A stretch of 30,516 nt of DNA, taken from M3007 sp046160345 (GTDB lineage: Bacteria > Bacteroidota > Bacteroidia > Chitinophagales > Saprospiraceae). Under the pieces are notes generated by a model. It worked only from the letters and a program-made list of their open reading frames with translations. It was not told the origin of the DNA and ran no database searches. Below, one piece after another: positions 7,201 to 14,980 of the stretch; position 1 is the stretch's first letter; each line of letters starts with the position of its first letter. Location: the NCBI GenBank assembly GCA_046160345.1, contig JBJXGO010000180.1, positions 1-30,516 on the forward strand. The letters are read 5' to 3'. The position numbers and the translations under genes are program-made.

Positions 7201-9752
7201 TGACGGTGACCGGAGGCACACCAGGCTACACCTTTTTGTGGTCAAATGGCGCTGCAACCGAGGATATATCGGGCCTGGTGGCAGGCACTTATACCGTTAC
7301 AGTAACAGACTTAAATAGCTGCACCAAAACGGGAAGTGCAACGATCCTTCAGCCAACTGCGCTCAACCTTTCCGCAACGAATATCAATGTGCTGTGCTTT
7401 GGCGGTAACAATGGCGCTATCAACTTGACCGTGACGGGAGCTTCACCCGTTTATACTTATTTGTGGTCAAATAGCTCAACTGCGCAAGACCTTTCTGGGT
7501 TGACAGCTGGGACTTACACCGTTACCGTAACGGATAACAATGCTTGCACGAAGACAACAAGTAGTACGATTTCACAGCCTCCGCAATTAATCCTGACAGC
7601 AACCGTCAACACAGTTTCTTGTTTTGGTGGGAATAATGGCGCTATTGACTTGACGATTTCGGGTGGAGTAGCGCCTTACGTCTATGCCTGGACCAATACT
7701 GCAACGACCCAAGACCTTAGCAATTTAATCTCTGGCATATATACGGTCACGGTAACCGATGCAAATAGTTGCACGAGATCATCCATTTATACTGTCAACC
7801 AGCCTACTCAACAACTAACCTTTAGCATCGTCTCTCTCTCCAACACTTGCAGCAGCGAGGTTATCACCGGCCCAAACCTGCCCAACTTTACCTACCAATG
7901 GACTGGTCCTAATGGCTTTACTTCAACAACGGCTGCCATTACCACCAATTTTTCCGGTGTGTATAGCCTCACCATTACCGACCCAAATGGCTGCACCGCT
8001 TCCAATAATTACACCGTGAACCTCTCAGGTGGAAGCGCTTGCGGCGCCATCAATGGCCGTGTTTACCATGACGAGGACGAAAGTTGTTCCCTCAATGCCG
8101 GCGAACCCGATCTAGCGGGCTGGATCGTACGGGCAGAAGGCCTGAACGACACTTTGTATGGCGTGACCAATGTTCAGGGACAATACCTCGTAGGCGTGCC
8201 CGTAGGAACGTATGACATAAAAGTGTTTGTGCCCAACGGACTCTGGACTATTTGCCCCGGAGGCATAATGGCTACTGTGGGCATGGCTGGCGATACGGTT
8301 TCGGGGGGAGATTTTCCCGTGCAGTCCACCTACATCTGCCCTGCACTGACGGTCAGTTTGGGCACCAACCAGTTGCGCCGCTGTTTTTCCAACAATTTCT
8401 ACGAGCTTGAATACTGCAACCAAGGCACTCAGGCCGCACAGGATGCCTTTATTACCGTGGCGCTCGATCCGTTTTTGACGCCCATGTCGAGTTCGATCCC
8501 TTATACAGATCAGGGAGCCAATGTCCTGCGGTTTGAATTAGGAGATATTGCCATCGGGGAATGTGGGGTGTTTAACATTCAGGTATTCGTCAATTGCAAT
8601 GCCGTATTGGGCCAAACACATTGTACCCAGGCTTCTATCTTTCCCGACACGCTTTGTGCTCCGACCAACACGAATTGGTCGGGCGCGAGCCTCAGCATAC
8701 AAAGCACGTGCAGCAACGATTCGCTTCGTTTTATCATCCGAAACGATGGTAAGGCAGCCATGTCCACTACCCGGGAATATATCGTAGTGGAAGACGGAAT
8801 TATGTTCCGTTCGGGCATACTGCCGCCATTGGTTGAAAACGATTCGATGATCATCGCAGTAGAAGCCAACGGCAGTACCTGGCGGGTAGAAGTAGACCAG
8901 GAGGCTTTTCACCCCTATGCTTTGCCAGTAGGCCTCTCGGTGGAAGGTTGCGCAAGTGCTTCATTTTCAACAGGATTTGTCAATCAATTTACGACCCCCG
9001 ACGAACCTCCTACGACCGATATAGATTGTACCACAAACATTGGATCGTTCGACCCCAACGATAAGCATGGCTACCCTGTTGGCTACGGGGCGGACCATTA
9101 CATCCGCCCCGGCACCGACATTGAGTATTTGGTTCGGTTCCAAAATACAGGCACGGACACGGCATTCACGGTTCAAATTATTGATACACTTTCCTTATGG
9201 CTTGATCCGGCTACCATTCGTTTTGGGGCCAGCAGTCACCCTTATCGCTATGATTTGACCGGAGATGGTGTCGTGCATTTCATTTTTGAAAATATTCTCT
9301 TGCCCGATTCCTTTACAAATGAGGTGGCCTCCAACGGTTTTGCCAAATTTACCATCAAACCACGCCTCGAAGCGCCCCTCGAGACCCTGATTGAAAACAC
9401 CGCAGCGATCTATTTCGATTTCAACGATCCGGTATTCACCAACACTACTTTTCACCGTTTGGGTGAAAATTTTATCACCGTCGGTTTGTGGCAGCCATTT
9501 GTTCCAGAAGCCAGGGTGACAGCCGTGCCTAACCCTTTCAACGAGCAAACTATTTTAGAGGTTAAAGGGCTGCTTAGAAGCGGCGGGCTGCGGCTTCAGG
9601 TATTTGACCTTCAGGGAAAAGTGGTTCGGGAAACGGAATCGGAGAATGTGTTTTTCCATCTGCGCAAAGGGGATTGGCCTTCGGGTATTTACCTGTTCAA
9701 AATCACACAGAACGGGCAGCTTGTGGGAAATGGAAAGTTGATTGCTGAGTAG
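4263..9752 (+). CDS. Giant T9SS surface protein with tandem SprB/PKD-like repeats
   Basis: 1829 aa. A signal peptide (hydrophobic MLVLLCLFISAQ, probable cut after THAQ near residue 25) is followed by about 16 Ig-like modules up to residue ~1255. About twelve are SprB type, with the pattern C-GG-DG-IDLTVTGG-PYTYLWSNG-TTQDLSGL-AGTYTVTVTD-GC. Modules 3-5 and 16 are of a PKD-like YLWTTDNG type. Next come an SdrD-B-like domain (INGRVYHDEDESCSLNAGEP), a longer beta-rich part with a FDPNDKHGYPVGYG motif and a DUF11-like repeat (IEYLVRFQNTGTDTAF), and a C-terminal sorting domain (AVPNPFNEQTILEV ... GIYLFKITQNG). It should be exported by Sec, secreted by the type IX system and anchored at the surface. 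SprB in Flavobacterium is a gliding adhesin; adhesion or filament function here is inference. Confidence 0.9.
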   Translation: MNIIRIYPMLVLLCLFISAQNTHAQCNLILSADVTHINCFGDQGTIDLTVGNGVLPYTYIWSNGETTEDLNGLPLGLYIVTVVDALGCNANLARSIDGPSEPLNLVINTSGVISCLDPYVEVTSDVSGGTPPYDLIWSNGQTDNYVGDFDGATYSLTITDAHGCTISASKTVGTSPTYPIADGGPLNVFVSCATAPNMLGGPGTSMGANFLYEWTTFNGVIDPGVDIHQPFIEVTEFGTYFLTVTSIAEGCTREDLVIVSGAVGFPNVNIQVPPSLDCQTTQVTLNATGSSTGPQYSYLWTTDNGHIVSGASTLTPVVDAAGSYILAITNTQEGCTKKRQVNVLGDQSTPIANAGPDTGIPCGGNPVTLDGTNSSIGPQYTHLWTTADGNILAGANTMNPIVNLPGTYTLLVTNTQTGCTQTDNVKVFPGPVIPLADFSLLDVSCTGQLGIAGVNMTQGSGPYTYLWSNGSTEATIVNIFQGTYSVVVTDATGCDYYGEVEIKDTSTLTLSAQTTAPSCIPGNDGAIDLTATSAFGPFEYAWASGETTQDLSNLPAGTYTVTVTYAGATCTQTLSVALVNSFGMTLSTIVTNAACNGGCTGLIDLTVTGGATPYVYIWNMGNTTQDVQNLCANTYTVTVTDSNNCTETTNATVGLAIELNLSAVVTSSTSCSFPNGSIDLSVTPSGNFTYNWSDGTTNEDKPNLQAGTYSVTVSAGGLCTAVETFTVPFVPNFPIPTAIPTATTCDFSNGSIDASVTGGVGPYNYQWSNGVVTQDLSNIVSGLYWLTVTGANGCTNTISVNLGNSNPSITINGMVSPNSVCIGNPNGSIDVTVLPSGSYSYTWSNGATTGDLSSLLPATYTITVSAGGSCTNTAGFIVPDNSNAPLITSTTTDASCNGSDGAIDLTVIGGTPNYTYEWSNGSLTEDLASIPAGNYMVTVTDAAGCAKLATIAVGNISDLAIFSMVTNVLCSGGSDGSVDLTVTGGTPGYTFLWSNGAATEDISGLVAGTYTVTVTDLNSCTKTGSATILQPTALNLSATNINVLCFGGNNGAINLTVTGASPVYTYLWSNSSTAQDLSGLTAGTYTVTVTDNNACTKTTSSTISQPPQLILTATVNTVSCFGGNNGAIDLTISGGVAPYVYAWTNTATTQDLSNLISGIYTVTVTDANSCTRSSIYTVNQPTQQLTFSIVSLSNTCSSEVITGPNLPNFTYQWTGPNGFTSTTAAITTNFSGVYSLTITDPNGCTASNNYTVNLSGGSACGAINGRVYHDEDESCSLNAGEPDLAGWIVRAEGLNDTLYGVTNVQGQYLVGVPVGTYDIKVFVPNGLWTICPGGIMATVGMAGDTVSGGDFPVQSTYICPALTVSLGTNQLRRCFSNNFYELEYCNQGTQAAQDAFITVALDPFLTPMSSSIPYTDQGANVLRFELGDIAIGECGVFNIQVFVNCNAVLGQTHCTQASIFPDTLCAPTNTNWSGASLSIQSTCSNDSLRFIIRNDGKAAMSTTREYIVVEDGIMFRSGILPPLVENDSMIIAVEANGSTWRVEVDQEAFHPYALPVGLSVEGCASASFSTGFVNQFTTPDEPPTTDIDCTTNIGSFDPNDKHGYPVGYGADHYIRPGTDIEYLVRFQNTGTDTAFTVQIIDTLSLWLDPATIRFGASSHPYRYDLTGDGVVHFIFENILLPDSFTNEVASNGFAKFTIKPRLEAPLETLIENTAAIYFDFNDPVFTNTTFHRLGENFITVGLWQPFVPEARVTAVPNPFNEQTILEVKGLLRSGGLRLQVFDLQGKVVRETESENVFFHLRKGDWPSGIYLFKITQNGQLVGNGKLIAE

Positions 9753-9766
9753 GAGAGGGTAGCATG

Positions 9767-9845
9767 GCCTTCGGACCGTCGGGGGATAGGGCATTTGCGC
9801 CCTGGAAAGGATAGATGCGTCGCAAATGATGCTTTTCCCGAAGGC
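9767..9845. other. Nested hairpin element after the adhesin gene
   Basis: Outer arms GCCTTCGG (9767-9774) and CCGAAGGC (9838-9845) enclose inner arms CATTTGCG (9792-9799) and CGCAAATG (9821-9828). The whole can fold into a long imperfect hairpin. There is no clean T-run after it, so it may be a structured repeat element rather than a simple terminator. Confidence 0.45.
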
Positions 9846-9915
9846 TTATAGGTCATTCCACCAAGTTCCAAGGTTAAAATGTAAGCAGTCAAGCGAATTT
9901 GCCGATCAAAGGATG

Positions 9916-9923
9916 TAACTTTG
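9916..9923 (+). promoter_or_regulatory. Putative -7 element (TAACTTTG) for tatA
   Basis: Exact TAnnTTTG match about 70 nt before the tatA ATG. The nearest upstream TTTG (9898-9901) is only 14 nt away, shorter than the usual spacing, so the -33 box is unclear. Confidence 0.45.
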
Positions 9924-9992
9924 CCTTGTCTTTTTGGTCAAAGGCATTCCGGGCGCAAGTGTCCGATTTTTCCACATAAAAATTCAACGATT

Positions 9993-10208
9993 ATGACTGC
10001 TACACTTTTGTTTCTTGGCAACCTCGGCGGTTCGGAGATCATACTTATCTTTTTGGTTGTCCTGCTGCTTTTTGGAGGTCAAAAAATCCCTGAGTTGATG
10101 CGTGGTTTGGGTCGCGGCATCCGCGAATTCAACAGTGCCAAAAACTCGGTTGAAGATGAAATCCGTCAAGGTATGCGCGATTCGGAGAAGAAACCTATTG
10201 ATAAGTAA
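9993..10208 (+). CDS. tatA: Sec-independent protein translocase subunit TatA/TatE
   Basis: 71 aa from the ATG at 9993 (MTATLLFLGNLGGSE); an upstream extension lacks a good start and would put a basic segment before the membrane helix. One N-terminal membrane helix (EIILIFLVVLLLFGG) is followed by the family hinge and amphipathic helix (KIPELMRGLGRGIREFNSAK) and a charged tail. TatA oligomers form the size-variable passage for folded twin-arginine substrates, together with TatC (not in the window). The glutamate in the helix start, the FGG hinge and the overall length fit TatA rather than TatB. It has its own putative promoter and a strong terminator, so it seems to be monocistronic. Confidence 0.9.
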   Translation: MTATLLFLGNLGGSEIILIFLVVLLLFGGQKIPELMRGLGRGIREFNSAKNSVEDEIRQGMRDSEKKPIDK

Positions 10209-10239
10209 TTGAAGGTTTTTTGCGTTGCTGCATCAACAG

Positions 10240-10274
10240 AAAGCCCCGCTTGGTCTTGCCGAGCGGGGCTTTTG
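10240..10274. terminator. Bidirectional terminator between tatA and dnaB
   Basis: AAAGCCCCGCT and AGCGGGGCTTTT form a GC-rich stem around an 11-nt loop, with A's on one side and T's on the other. It serves the convergent tatA (+) and dnaB (-) transcripts. Confidence 0.9.
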
Positions 10275-10288
10275 ATTTTGCACTCCCC

Positions 10289-13200
10289 TCAAAACGGTAT
10301 ATCTTCATCGTTCATCCTGGATTGCCGTGAAATAACGCTGGGCTGAAACGGCCCGCTAAGCGAGTCTGACAATCCGGCGAAGGAGGGGTCGTCCAAATTG
10401 CTGAATTTGGCAAAGGTGTCCGTAAACTTTAGCCTGACGGTATCCAGGGCACCATTACGATGCTTGGCAACGATAAATTCAGCAACTCCTTTCAGGCTTT
10501 GCCCTTGCTCGTCTTCTAGTATCTGGTAGTATTCGGGCCTGTAGATAAACGATACAATATCAGCATCCTGCTCGATACTGTTGTGTACGATGAAGTCGTT
10601 GGCCACGAAGTTGTGGACATTTAATACCGTTGCATCATAAACATCTTCTATGCCAAGTGGGGTAATGGACTTGATTTTATCCCAGTAAATATCCGAATGC
10701 GCTAAATTTGAGATTTGTTCGTCAGGTAGAAATTGCTCAATTCTTCTCAACCTGTCTCGTGAAATTCCATGTTTGAAAAGAGTGCTCCCTGCATAAGACA
10801 TTTCAAGTTGTTCAGAAAAGCCACGCCATGAAAGCCCAGCTTCCGCTTTTGCAGATTGGATCGAACCTTGCCAGGCCTCTTTCGGTATTGTATCGGTATT
10901 TGGGTTTGCTTCTATCATTTTTAATGCAAGAAGCATAGTAGGGATGTTTTTCCCTCGATTCCCATAGCATCCTACTTGTGTCAGGAACATTGTTTGAGAA
11001 TCCTTGCCTTCGATCCAAATGTTGAAACTTGGCCGATGATTTCCCTTACGAGTTGTCCTAATAGATGACTGGATTCCCAACCGCAGCAAGAGGTGTTGTA
11101 CCTGTTCTGCCAAAACAGGGCTTGTTGTGCCGTAATAAATGGCAAGTGAAGGGCTGCGGCCTTCCTGTGCAGTTTTCCAGCTGATATTGCCATCGGTGGC
11201 CCATAAGTGTTGGAGGAAGCAAGAAATATGTGCTTCGTCACACTCAAAAAGGGCATCTGGTGCGCGTTTTTTATATGATCGTACACGTTCTAAGCCCATT
11301 TTCTCATACCAAATGGTAATAGGGTGCTTTACCTTATGTGTTAAATGGTAAGGTGATGTCAGGTAGGTGTGCCACCAGTTTTCTTGGGGAACAATTCTCC
11401 CTTCTATTCCAAAAAGTTCTTTTGCACATTTGTTGACTATCTCGATATTGCTTTTGTCAGCACTTGTGTAATGGTAGGGAGATTTTGGAAGGATACAACC
11501 GTCGCCAATAAGGTGGGCTAATAGGGCCAATTCGCTTTTTGAAAGCGGATTAGAGGGCCTCGAAATGTTAATTTTGCGCGGCATTGCGATCCGATCTGCT
11601 ATTTGCAAATTTTCTAAAGCCGTCCAACCTTCCAATTTGAAAAATGGGTGGTTGGCGCTCGCCTTAATAGTGCGCCCCGAATGTGTTTTTATTTCAAAAA
11701 CCTGTTTCTGGCCGGAGTAAAACGATTTAACTAAATGCTGTGGACCTACTTTTAAGTTGTTATCCATACCAAGTGATGCAAAATTGGCTTGATTTGCTCG
11801 CTCTGACAAATACTGGATGGTGACGCGGCTGCCGGTTTCGGCATTGACAATTAAGGTGTCGCCCGTAAGGCACCCGCTCTCTCTCAAATCACTCAACTGT
11901 GGCCGCTTGCTTCCTCCCCGCACTTCCACCGCGCGACTCAGCTGCGACAGGGCGATCACCGGCACGTTCAATTCCTTGGCCAGCGATTTCAGGGCACGCG
12001 AAATGGAGCCGATCTCTTGTTCGCGGTTGCCCTGACGGTTGTTGTCGGCAGAGCCGGTCATCAATTGGAGGTAATCTATCACCACCAATTGGATATCGTG
12101 CTGCATCTTCAGGCGGCGGCATTTGGCACGGAGTTCAAAGATGTTGATAGCCGGAGTATCATCAATAAAAATGGGCACGGCATTGAGCCTTTCAACGGTG
12201 CTTTGAAGCATTTGCCATTCGTAATCTTCCAGTTTGCCATTGCGGAATTTGTTGGCCGGAATTTCTGATTCCATAGAAATGAGACGCTGCACAAGCTGGG
12301 TAGAGGCCATTTCAAGCGAAAAAAGAGCGATTCCTTTGCCGAAGTCGCGGGCGGCGTTCAAGGCTACGGCGAGCACCATGGAGGTGTTGTGCGTCACGGT
12401 CATGTCTTCGAGCAGGAAAAGGCCATTGCCGTCCAACTCAAATCCGTAGTAATCATCAATTTTGTCGGCTTCCACGCGAATGCCAGTTACCTGCCAGTTT
12501 ATCTTGCTTTTCCAGGGGTTGGGCTGTTTGCGTTGGATGCGCACAGGCACTTTATCGAGATCGCCATAAATGCGCAAACGCCAGACAATGCTTTCAAATC
12601 CGATAGAACTTATTTGCGCTTTTTTGGCACTCAGAGAAGTTCTGAATCCCAGGGAATCGCACAAAAATTTGATCTCACGAGCAAGTCGTTCGTTTTTTTG
12701 TGTGATCTCAAAACCGTTGGATTGCACCAGATAATGACCGTCGCTGTCAATCAATCCTGCCAATAGTTCGAGGCGCTTTTGGGTGGAATTGATCAAATAA
12801 CTCTGTGGGATATGCTTGTTCCCAAGTACGCCTAATTCGCGCAACATTCCATGCAACGAATACCCCAGTGCGTGTTGCCGATCATTTGCAATACAGTAAA
12901 TCGGACATTTATCTGGAGATTGCTGATGCTTTTTTAAGTGCAGACCCAAGTCTCCTGCATAAGATTCCAGATAGCTTACCACTTCTTCATCGGTGGAAGA
13001 AATATTGCTGTTCTCCGAAGTGCCGTCGCCTAGCCAAAGTCCGAGGAAGTAGGGATGGACAGAAAGTGCCTGATCTGCAAATTCGACCGCTGTTTTGTAG
13101 CCTTTGTAGTTTGTTTTGAACTTGGCCGACTGCTGCAAATATTCCTTTACACTGATGTTCAGCGTATCGCCGTTTTGATGCTTCCATTCCGTTCGGCTGC

Positions 13201-14143
13201 GTTTGAGCGATAGGATATGGCTTTCATTTACACGATAGTCCATGCCTTTGTTTTGGCGCACCCAGTACATCATCTCTTGCCCCATCGTGGTCGAAAGTAT
13301 GCACCGGGGCGTTGAGTCGTCGCCCATGAGCAGATCGCCGGGTTTTAAATCTTCTACTTTTTGAAGTAAACCATTGTACATCAGCACTTTGGTTCCTTTC
13401 CCAAGGCACTTTCCCATGCCCGGCCTCGCCGCAATGATAATCAGATCGGAGGGTTGCCAGCCGGAGGTAAGCCTGTCCAGATCAGTAAATCCGGTAGGTA
13501 CGCCCGTGAGTCCATCTTCCTTTTTAGAAAGTTCTTCGATCTGTTTGAGCACCTTGCTGCTCAGGCTGCCCATGCTTTCGTAAGAGCGGCTGAGGTTGTT
13601 TTGGGTAATGGCAAAAAGCCCCTTTTCGGCCTCGTCAAGCAGGTTGAACACGTCGGTGGTGTCTTCATAGGCATCGCGGATGGTGCGGGTGCTCACGCCG
13701 ATGAGTTCGCGCTGGATGTGTTTTTGAGCGATGATACGGGCGTGGTACTCGATATTGGCAGCTGAGGCTACCCGGTTACTGAGTTCAACGAGGTAGTAGC
13801 CGCCCCCGATCTTGTCAAGTTCGCCGGCTTTTTTCAATTCTTCGGTCACCGTCAGCAAATCTACCGGATTGGATCGTTCAAACAAGCGGATAACCGCGCG
13901 ATAAATGTGCTGGTGGGCTTCGAGGTAAAAACTTTCCGGGCGCAGGGTGTCCATCACCATAGGCAGCGCCTCGCGGTCCAGCATGAGTGCGCCGAGCACG
14001 GCCTCTTCCAGCGGCACGGCCTGGGGCTGTACCTTTCCGAACACGAAGTTCGAAAGGCTCTCATTGCCGGTGGCATTCCGACGGCCTTTGCGGTCGTTGC
14101 CGCCTTGTTGACCGCCTTGTTGATTATAGTTCGATTCGTTCAT
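10289..14143 (-). CDS. dnaB: Replicative DNA helicase DnaB with two inteins
   Basis: 1284 aa from the ATG at 14143 (MNESNYNQQGG); an in-frame TTG seven codons earlier is less likely. The helicase exteins are residues 1-245, 587-757 and 1189-1284 (512 aa joined, normal for DnaB). They include the N-terminal primase-interacting domain (VPLEEAVLGALMLDREA), Walker A (ARPGMGK then T after splicing), Walker B (LVVIDYLQLM), the IALSQLSR segment and DLRESG/SIEQDAD. The gene cannot make active helicase until both inteins are removed, since one splits the P-loop and the other a loop beside the ATP site. It hexamerises and unwinds DNA at the fork. It sits beside the putative oriC at 14460-14820. The C-terminus ends in the common MNDEDIPF tail. 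Confidence 0.95.
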   Translation of the reverse strand: MNESNYNQQGGQQGGNDRKGRRNATGNESLSNFVFGKVQPQAVPLEEAVLGALMLDREALPMVMDTLRPESFYLEAHQHIYRAVIRLFERSNPVDLLTVTEELKKAGELDKIGGGYYLVELSNRVASAANIEYHARIIAQKHIQRELIGVSTRTIRDAYEDTTDVFNLLDEAEKGLFAITQNNLSRSYESMGSLSSKVLKQIEELSKKEDGLTGVPTGFTDLDRLTSGWQPSDLIIIAARPGMGKCLGKGTKVLMYNGLLQKVEDLKPGDLLMGDDSTPRCILSTTMGQEMMYWVRQNKGMDYRVNESHILSLKRSRTEWKHQNGDTLNISVKEYLQQSAKFKTNYKGYKTAVEFADQALSVHPYFLGLWLGDGTSENSNISSTDEEVVSYLESYAGDLGLHLKKHQQSPDKCPIYCIANDRQHALGYSLHGMLRELGVLGNKHIPQSYLINSTQKRLELLAGLIDSDGHYLVQSNGFEITQKNERLAREIKFLCDSLGFRTSLSAKKAQISSIGFESIVWRLRIYGDLDKVPVRIQRKQPNPWKSKINWQVTGIRVEADKIDDYYGFELDGNGLFLLEDMTVTHNTSMVLAVALNAARDFGKGIALFSLEMASTQLVQRLISMESEIPANKFRNGKLEDYEWQMLQSTVERLNAVPIFIDDTPAINIFELRAKCRRLKMQHDIQLVVIDYLQLMTGSADNNRQGNREQEIGSISRALKSLAKELNVPVIALSQLSRAVEVRGGSKRPQLSDLRESGCLTGDTLIVNAETGSRVTIQYLSERANQANFASLGMDNNLKVGPQHLVKSFYSGQKQVFEIKTHSGRTIKASANHPFFKLEGWTALENLQIADRIAMPRKINISRPSNPLSKSELALLAHLIGDGCILPKSPYHYTSADKSNIEIVNKCAKELFGIEGRIVPQENWWHTYLTSPYHLTHKVKHPITIWYEKMGLERVRSYKKRAPDALFECDEAHISCFLQHLWATDGNISWKTAQEGRSPSLAIYYGTTSPVLAEQVQHLLLRLGIQSSIRTTRKGNHRPSFNIWIEGKDSQTMFLTQVGCYGNRGKNIPTMLLALKMIEANPNTDTIPKEAWQGSIQSAKAEAGLSWRGFSEQLEMSYAGSTLFKHGISRDRLRRIEQFLPDEQISNLAHSDIYWDKIKSITPLGIEDVYDATVLNVHNFVANDFIVHNSIEQDADIVSFIYRPEYYQILEDEQGQSLKGVAEFIVAKHRNGALDTVRLKFTDTFAKFSNLDDPSFAGLSDSLSGPFQPSVISRQSRMNDEDIPF
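10580..11872 (-). mobile_element. DnaB intein 2 (LAGLIDADG type, 431 aa)
   Basis: Residues 758-1188 of the precursor, from C in ESG|CLTGDTLIV to N in DFIVHN|SIEQDAD. Splicing residues are Cys1, the block B NHPF motif, a penultimate His, a terminal Asn and +1 Ser. Two DOD motifs, LLAHLIGDGCIL and FLQHLWATDGNI, each keep an Asp, so the homing endonuclease could be active. Extein sequence resumes seamlessly with SIEQDADIV. The insertion site is the one usually called DnaB-b. Confidence 0.92.
12386..13408 (-). mobile_element. DnaB intein 1 (LAGLIDADG type, 341 aa)
   Basis: Residues 246-586, inserted in the P-loop between GMGK and TSMVLA (site DnaB-a). It starts CLGKGTKVLM, has NESH as block B, and ends DMTVTHN followed by Thr. 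The endonuclease motifs are FLGLWLGDGTSE and LLAGLIDSDGHY, both with acidic residues intact. Insertion in the most conserved codons of the gene is typical of homing elements. Confidence 0.93.
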
Positions 14144-14216
14144 GTTGTGTAGGGGTTGTGTCAAAAGGCATTTTGAAAATTTTTGCGAGAAATAATATTT
14201 TGTTTTTTGCCAATTT

Positions 14217-14249
14217 AATCCTATAAGGTTTTTAAAACCTTATAGGATT
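14217..14249. repeat. 33-nt palindromic repeat, variant copy
   Basis: Arms AATCCTATAAGG and CCTTATAGGATT flank TTTTTAAAA. It has the same length and layout as the CCTCGTAGG copies at 22751, 27049 and 27206, with matching changes in both arms so that pairing is kept. It lies about 75 bp upstream of the dnaB start. Confidence 0.75.
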
Positions 14250-14322
14250 TTATAAAAATAAAAATATAATTCCGCAAGATATTTTCTGTCTAGACTTTTG
14301 ATACAACCCCGTCGTAATCAAG

Positions 14323-14410
14323 TACCCCGGAACTCTGTTCCGGTGGTTGTAAGCAAGTAAACCAGAACTGAGTTCCGGTGTCCATATCCCGGAACTGAGT
14401 TCCGGGGTAC
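14323..14410. repeat. Three spaced GGAAC-GTTCC palindromes
   Basis: Copies at 14323-14346, 14359-14380 and 14388-14410 share a core of CCGGAACTnnGTTCCGG, the middle one having CCAGAAC. Two carry flanking GTAC. They belong to the same family as the copies at 1215 and 1269, and lie between dnaB and the DnaA-box cluster. Confidence 0.65.
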
Positions 14411-14459
14411 AAAAAGGCTGCAAACCTACCTTTTTACCCCAGATATTCCTATTTCAAAC

Positions 14460-14820
14460 AATCCGTGTGGCCTCGTTTCTGTGGAAAACCCTTGCAATGC
14501 CTGTGGAAAACCTCTGAAACAAGGCACTTTATCAACATCGTGCTTAAGTTATCCACAGGGCATTCTACGCCTCCTTAAAAAAAGGTTAAGGCTTGAAAAG
14601 CACGACATTAGCCAATTTTCTAGTCCCTTTTTTGGTCGTTCAGAAGCTGGCTTCAAAAATTTCTCAGGTTAAGTCAAGGTTAATTTTCCACAGTGCAAAA
14701 GTTTTTTTCTTGTCATTTTGCCCCTCAAAATTAAAAAAAATTGTTTTAAAGTAAGAAATCATTTTTGAAAAAAAACAAAACTTTTTGAGTTTTTAAATTT
14801 AACTAATATCAGACCGTATT
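14460..14820. other. oriC: Putative chromosomal replication origin (oriC)
   Basis: Perfect DnaA box TTATCCACA at 14549-14557. TTTTCCACA-type boxes lie at 14684-14692 (+) and, inverted as TGTGGAAAA, at 14480-14488 and 14502-14510. A one-mismatch box TTATCAACA is at 14529-14537. The following 14693-14812 is strongly AT-rich with long A and T runs, as expected for an unwinding element. No convincing gene lies in this stretch, and dnaB is next to it. A single origin-like cluster is seen in the window. Whether it is the functional origin cannot be told from 30 kb. Confidence 0.6.
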
Positions 14821-14980
14821 CTCTCAAAATCTTCCACTTGCTTGAAAAACATCTCAATATGCCGTTTTCTCGGAAAAAGGCCCGGTGTGTTTTAAAACAA
14901 AAATATTGTTGAAATTCTTTGCTAACGGGCTGATTTTCATGGGGTGTAGCATCGCGTTCAACCCATCGATCTTAAAACAT
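14821..14980. other. Non-coding stretch downstream of the deaminase-like gene
   Basis: No gene seen. GGGCTGAT (14927-14934) pairs with ATCAGCCC (14987-14994), and GATCTT/AAGATC (14968-14989) forms a small hairpin over the stop codon of the minus-strand gene. Either might aid termination, but neither has a T-run. Confidence 0.35.

Noticed and set aside
8538..8912. Minus-strand 124-aa frame inside the giant adhesin gene
   Set aside because: Shadow frame; the plus strand is continuous and has recognisable domains.
9968..9976. TTTTCCACA upstream of tatA as a DnaA box
   Set aside because: It is solitary, with no AT-rich tract or further boxes, unlike the cluster at 14480-14692.
13224..13409. Short frames on both strands within dnaB (for example 11139-11351, 12389-12766)
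   Set aside because: They overlap the conserved helicase and intein frame, show no family motifs and have no leader.
14144..14164. Start of DnaB at a TTG seven codons upstream
   Set aside because: The ATG at 14143 gives a normal DnaB N-terminus; the upstream codons add nothing conserved.
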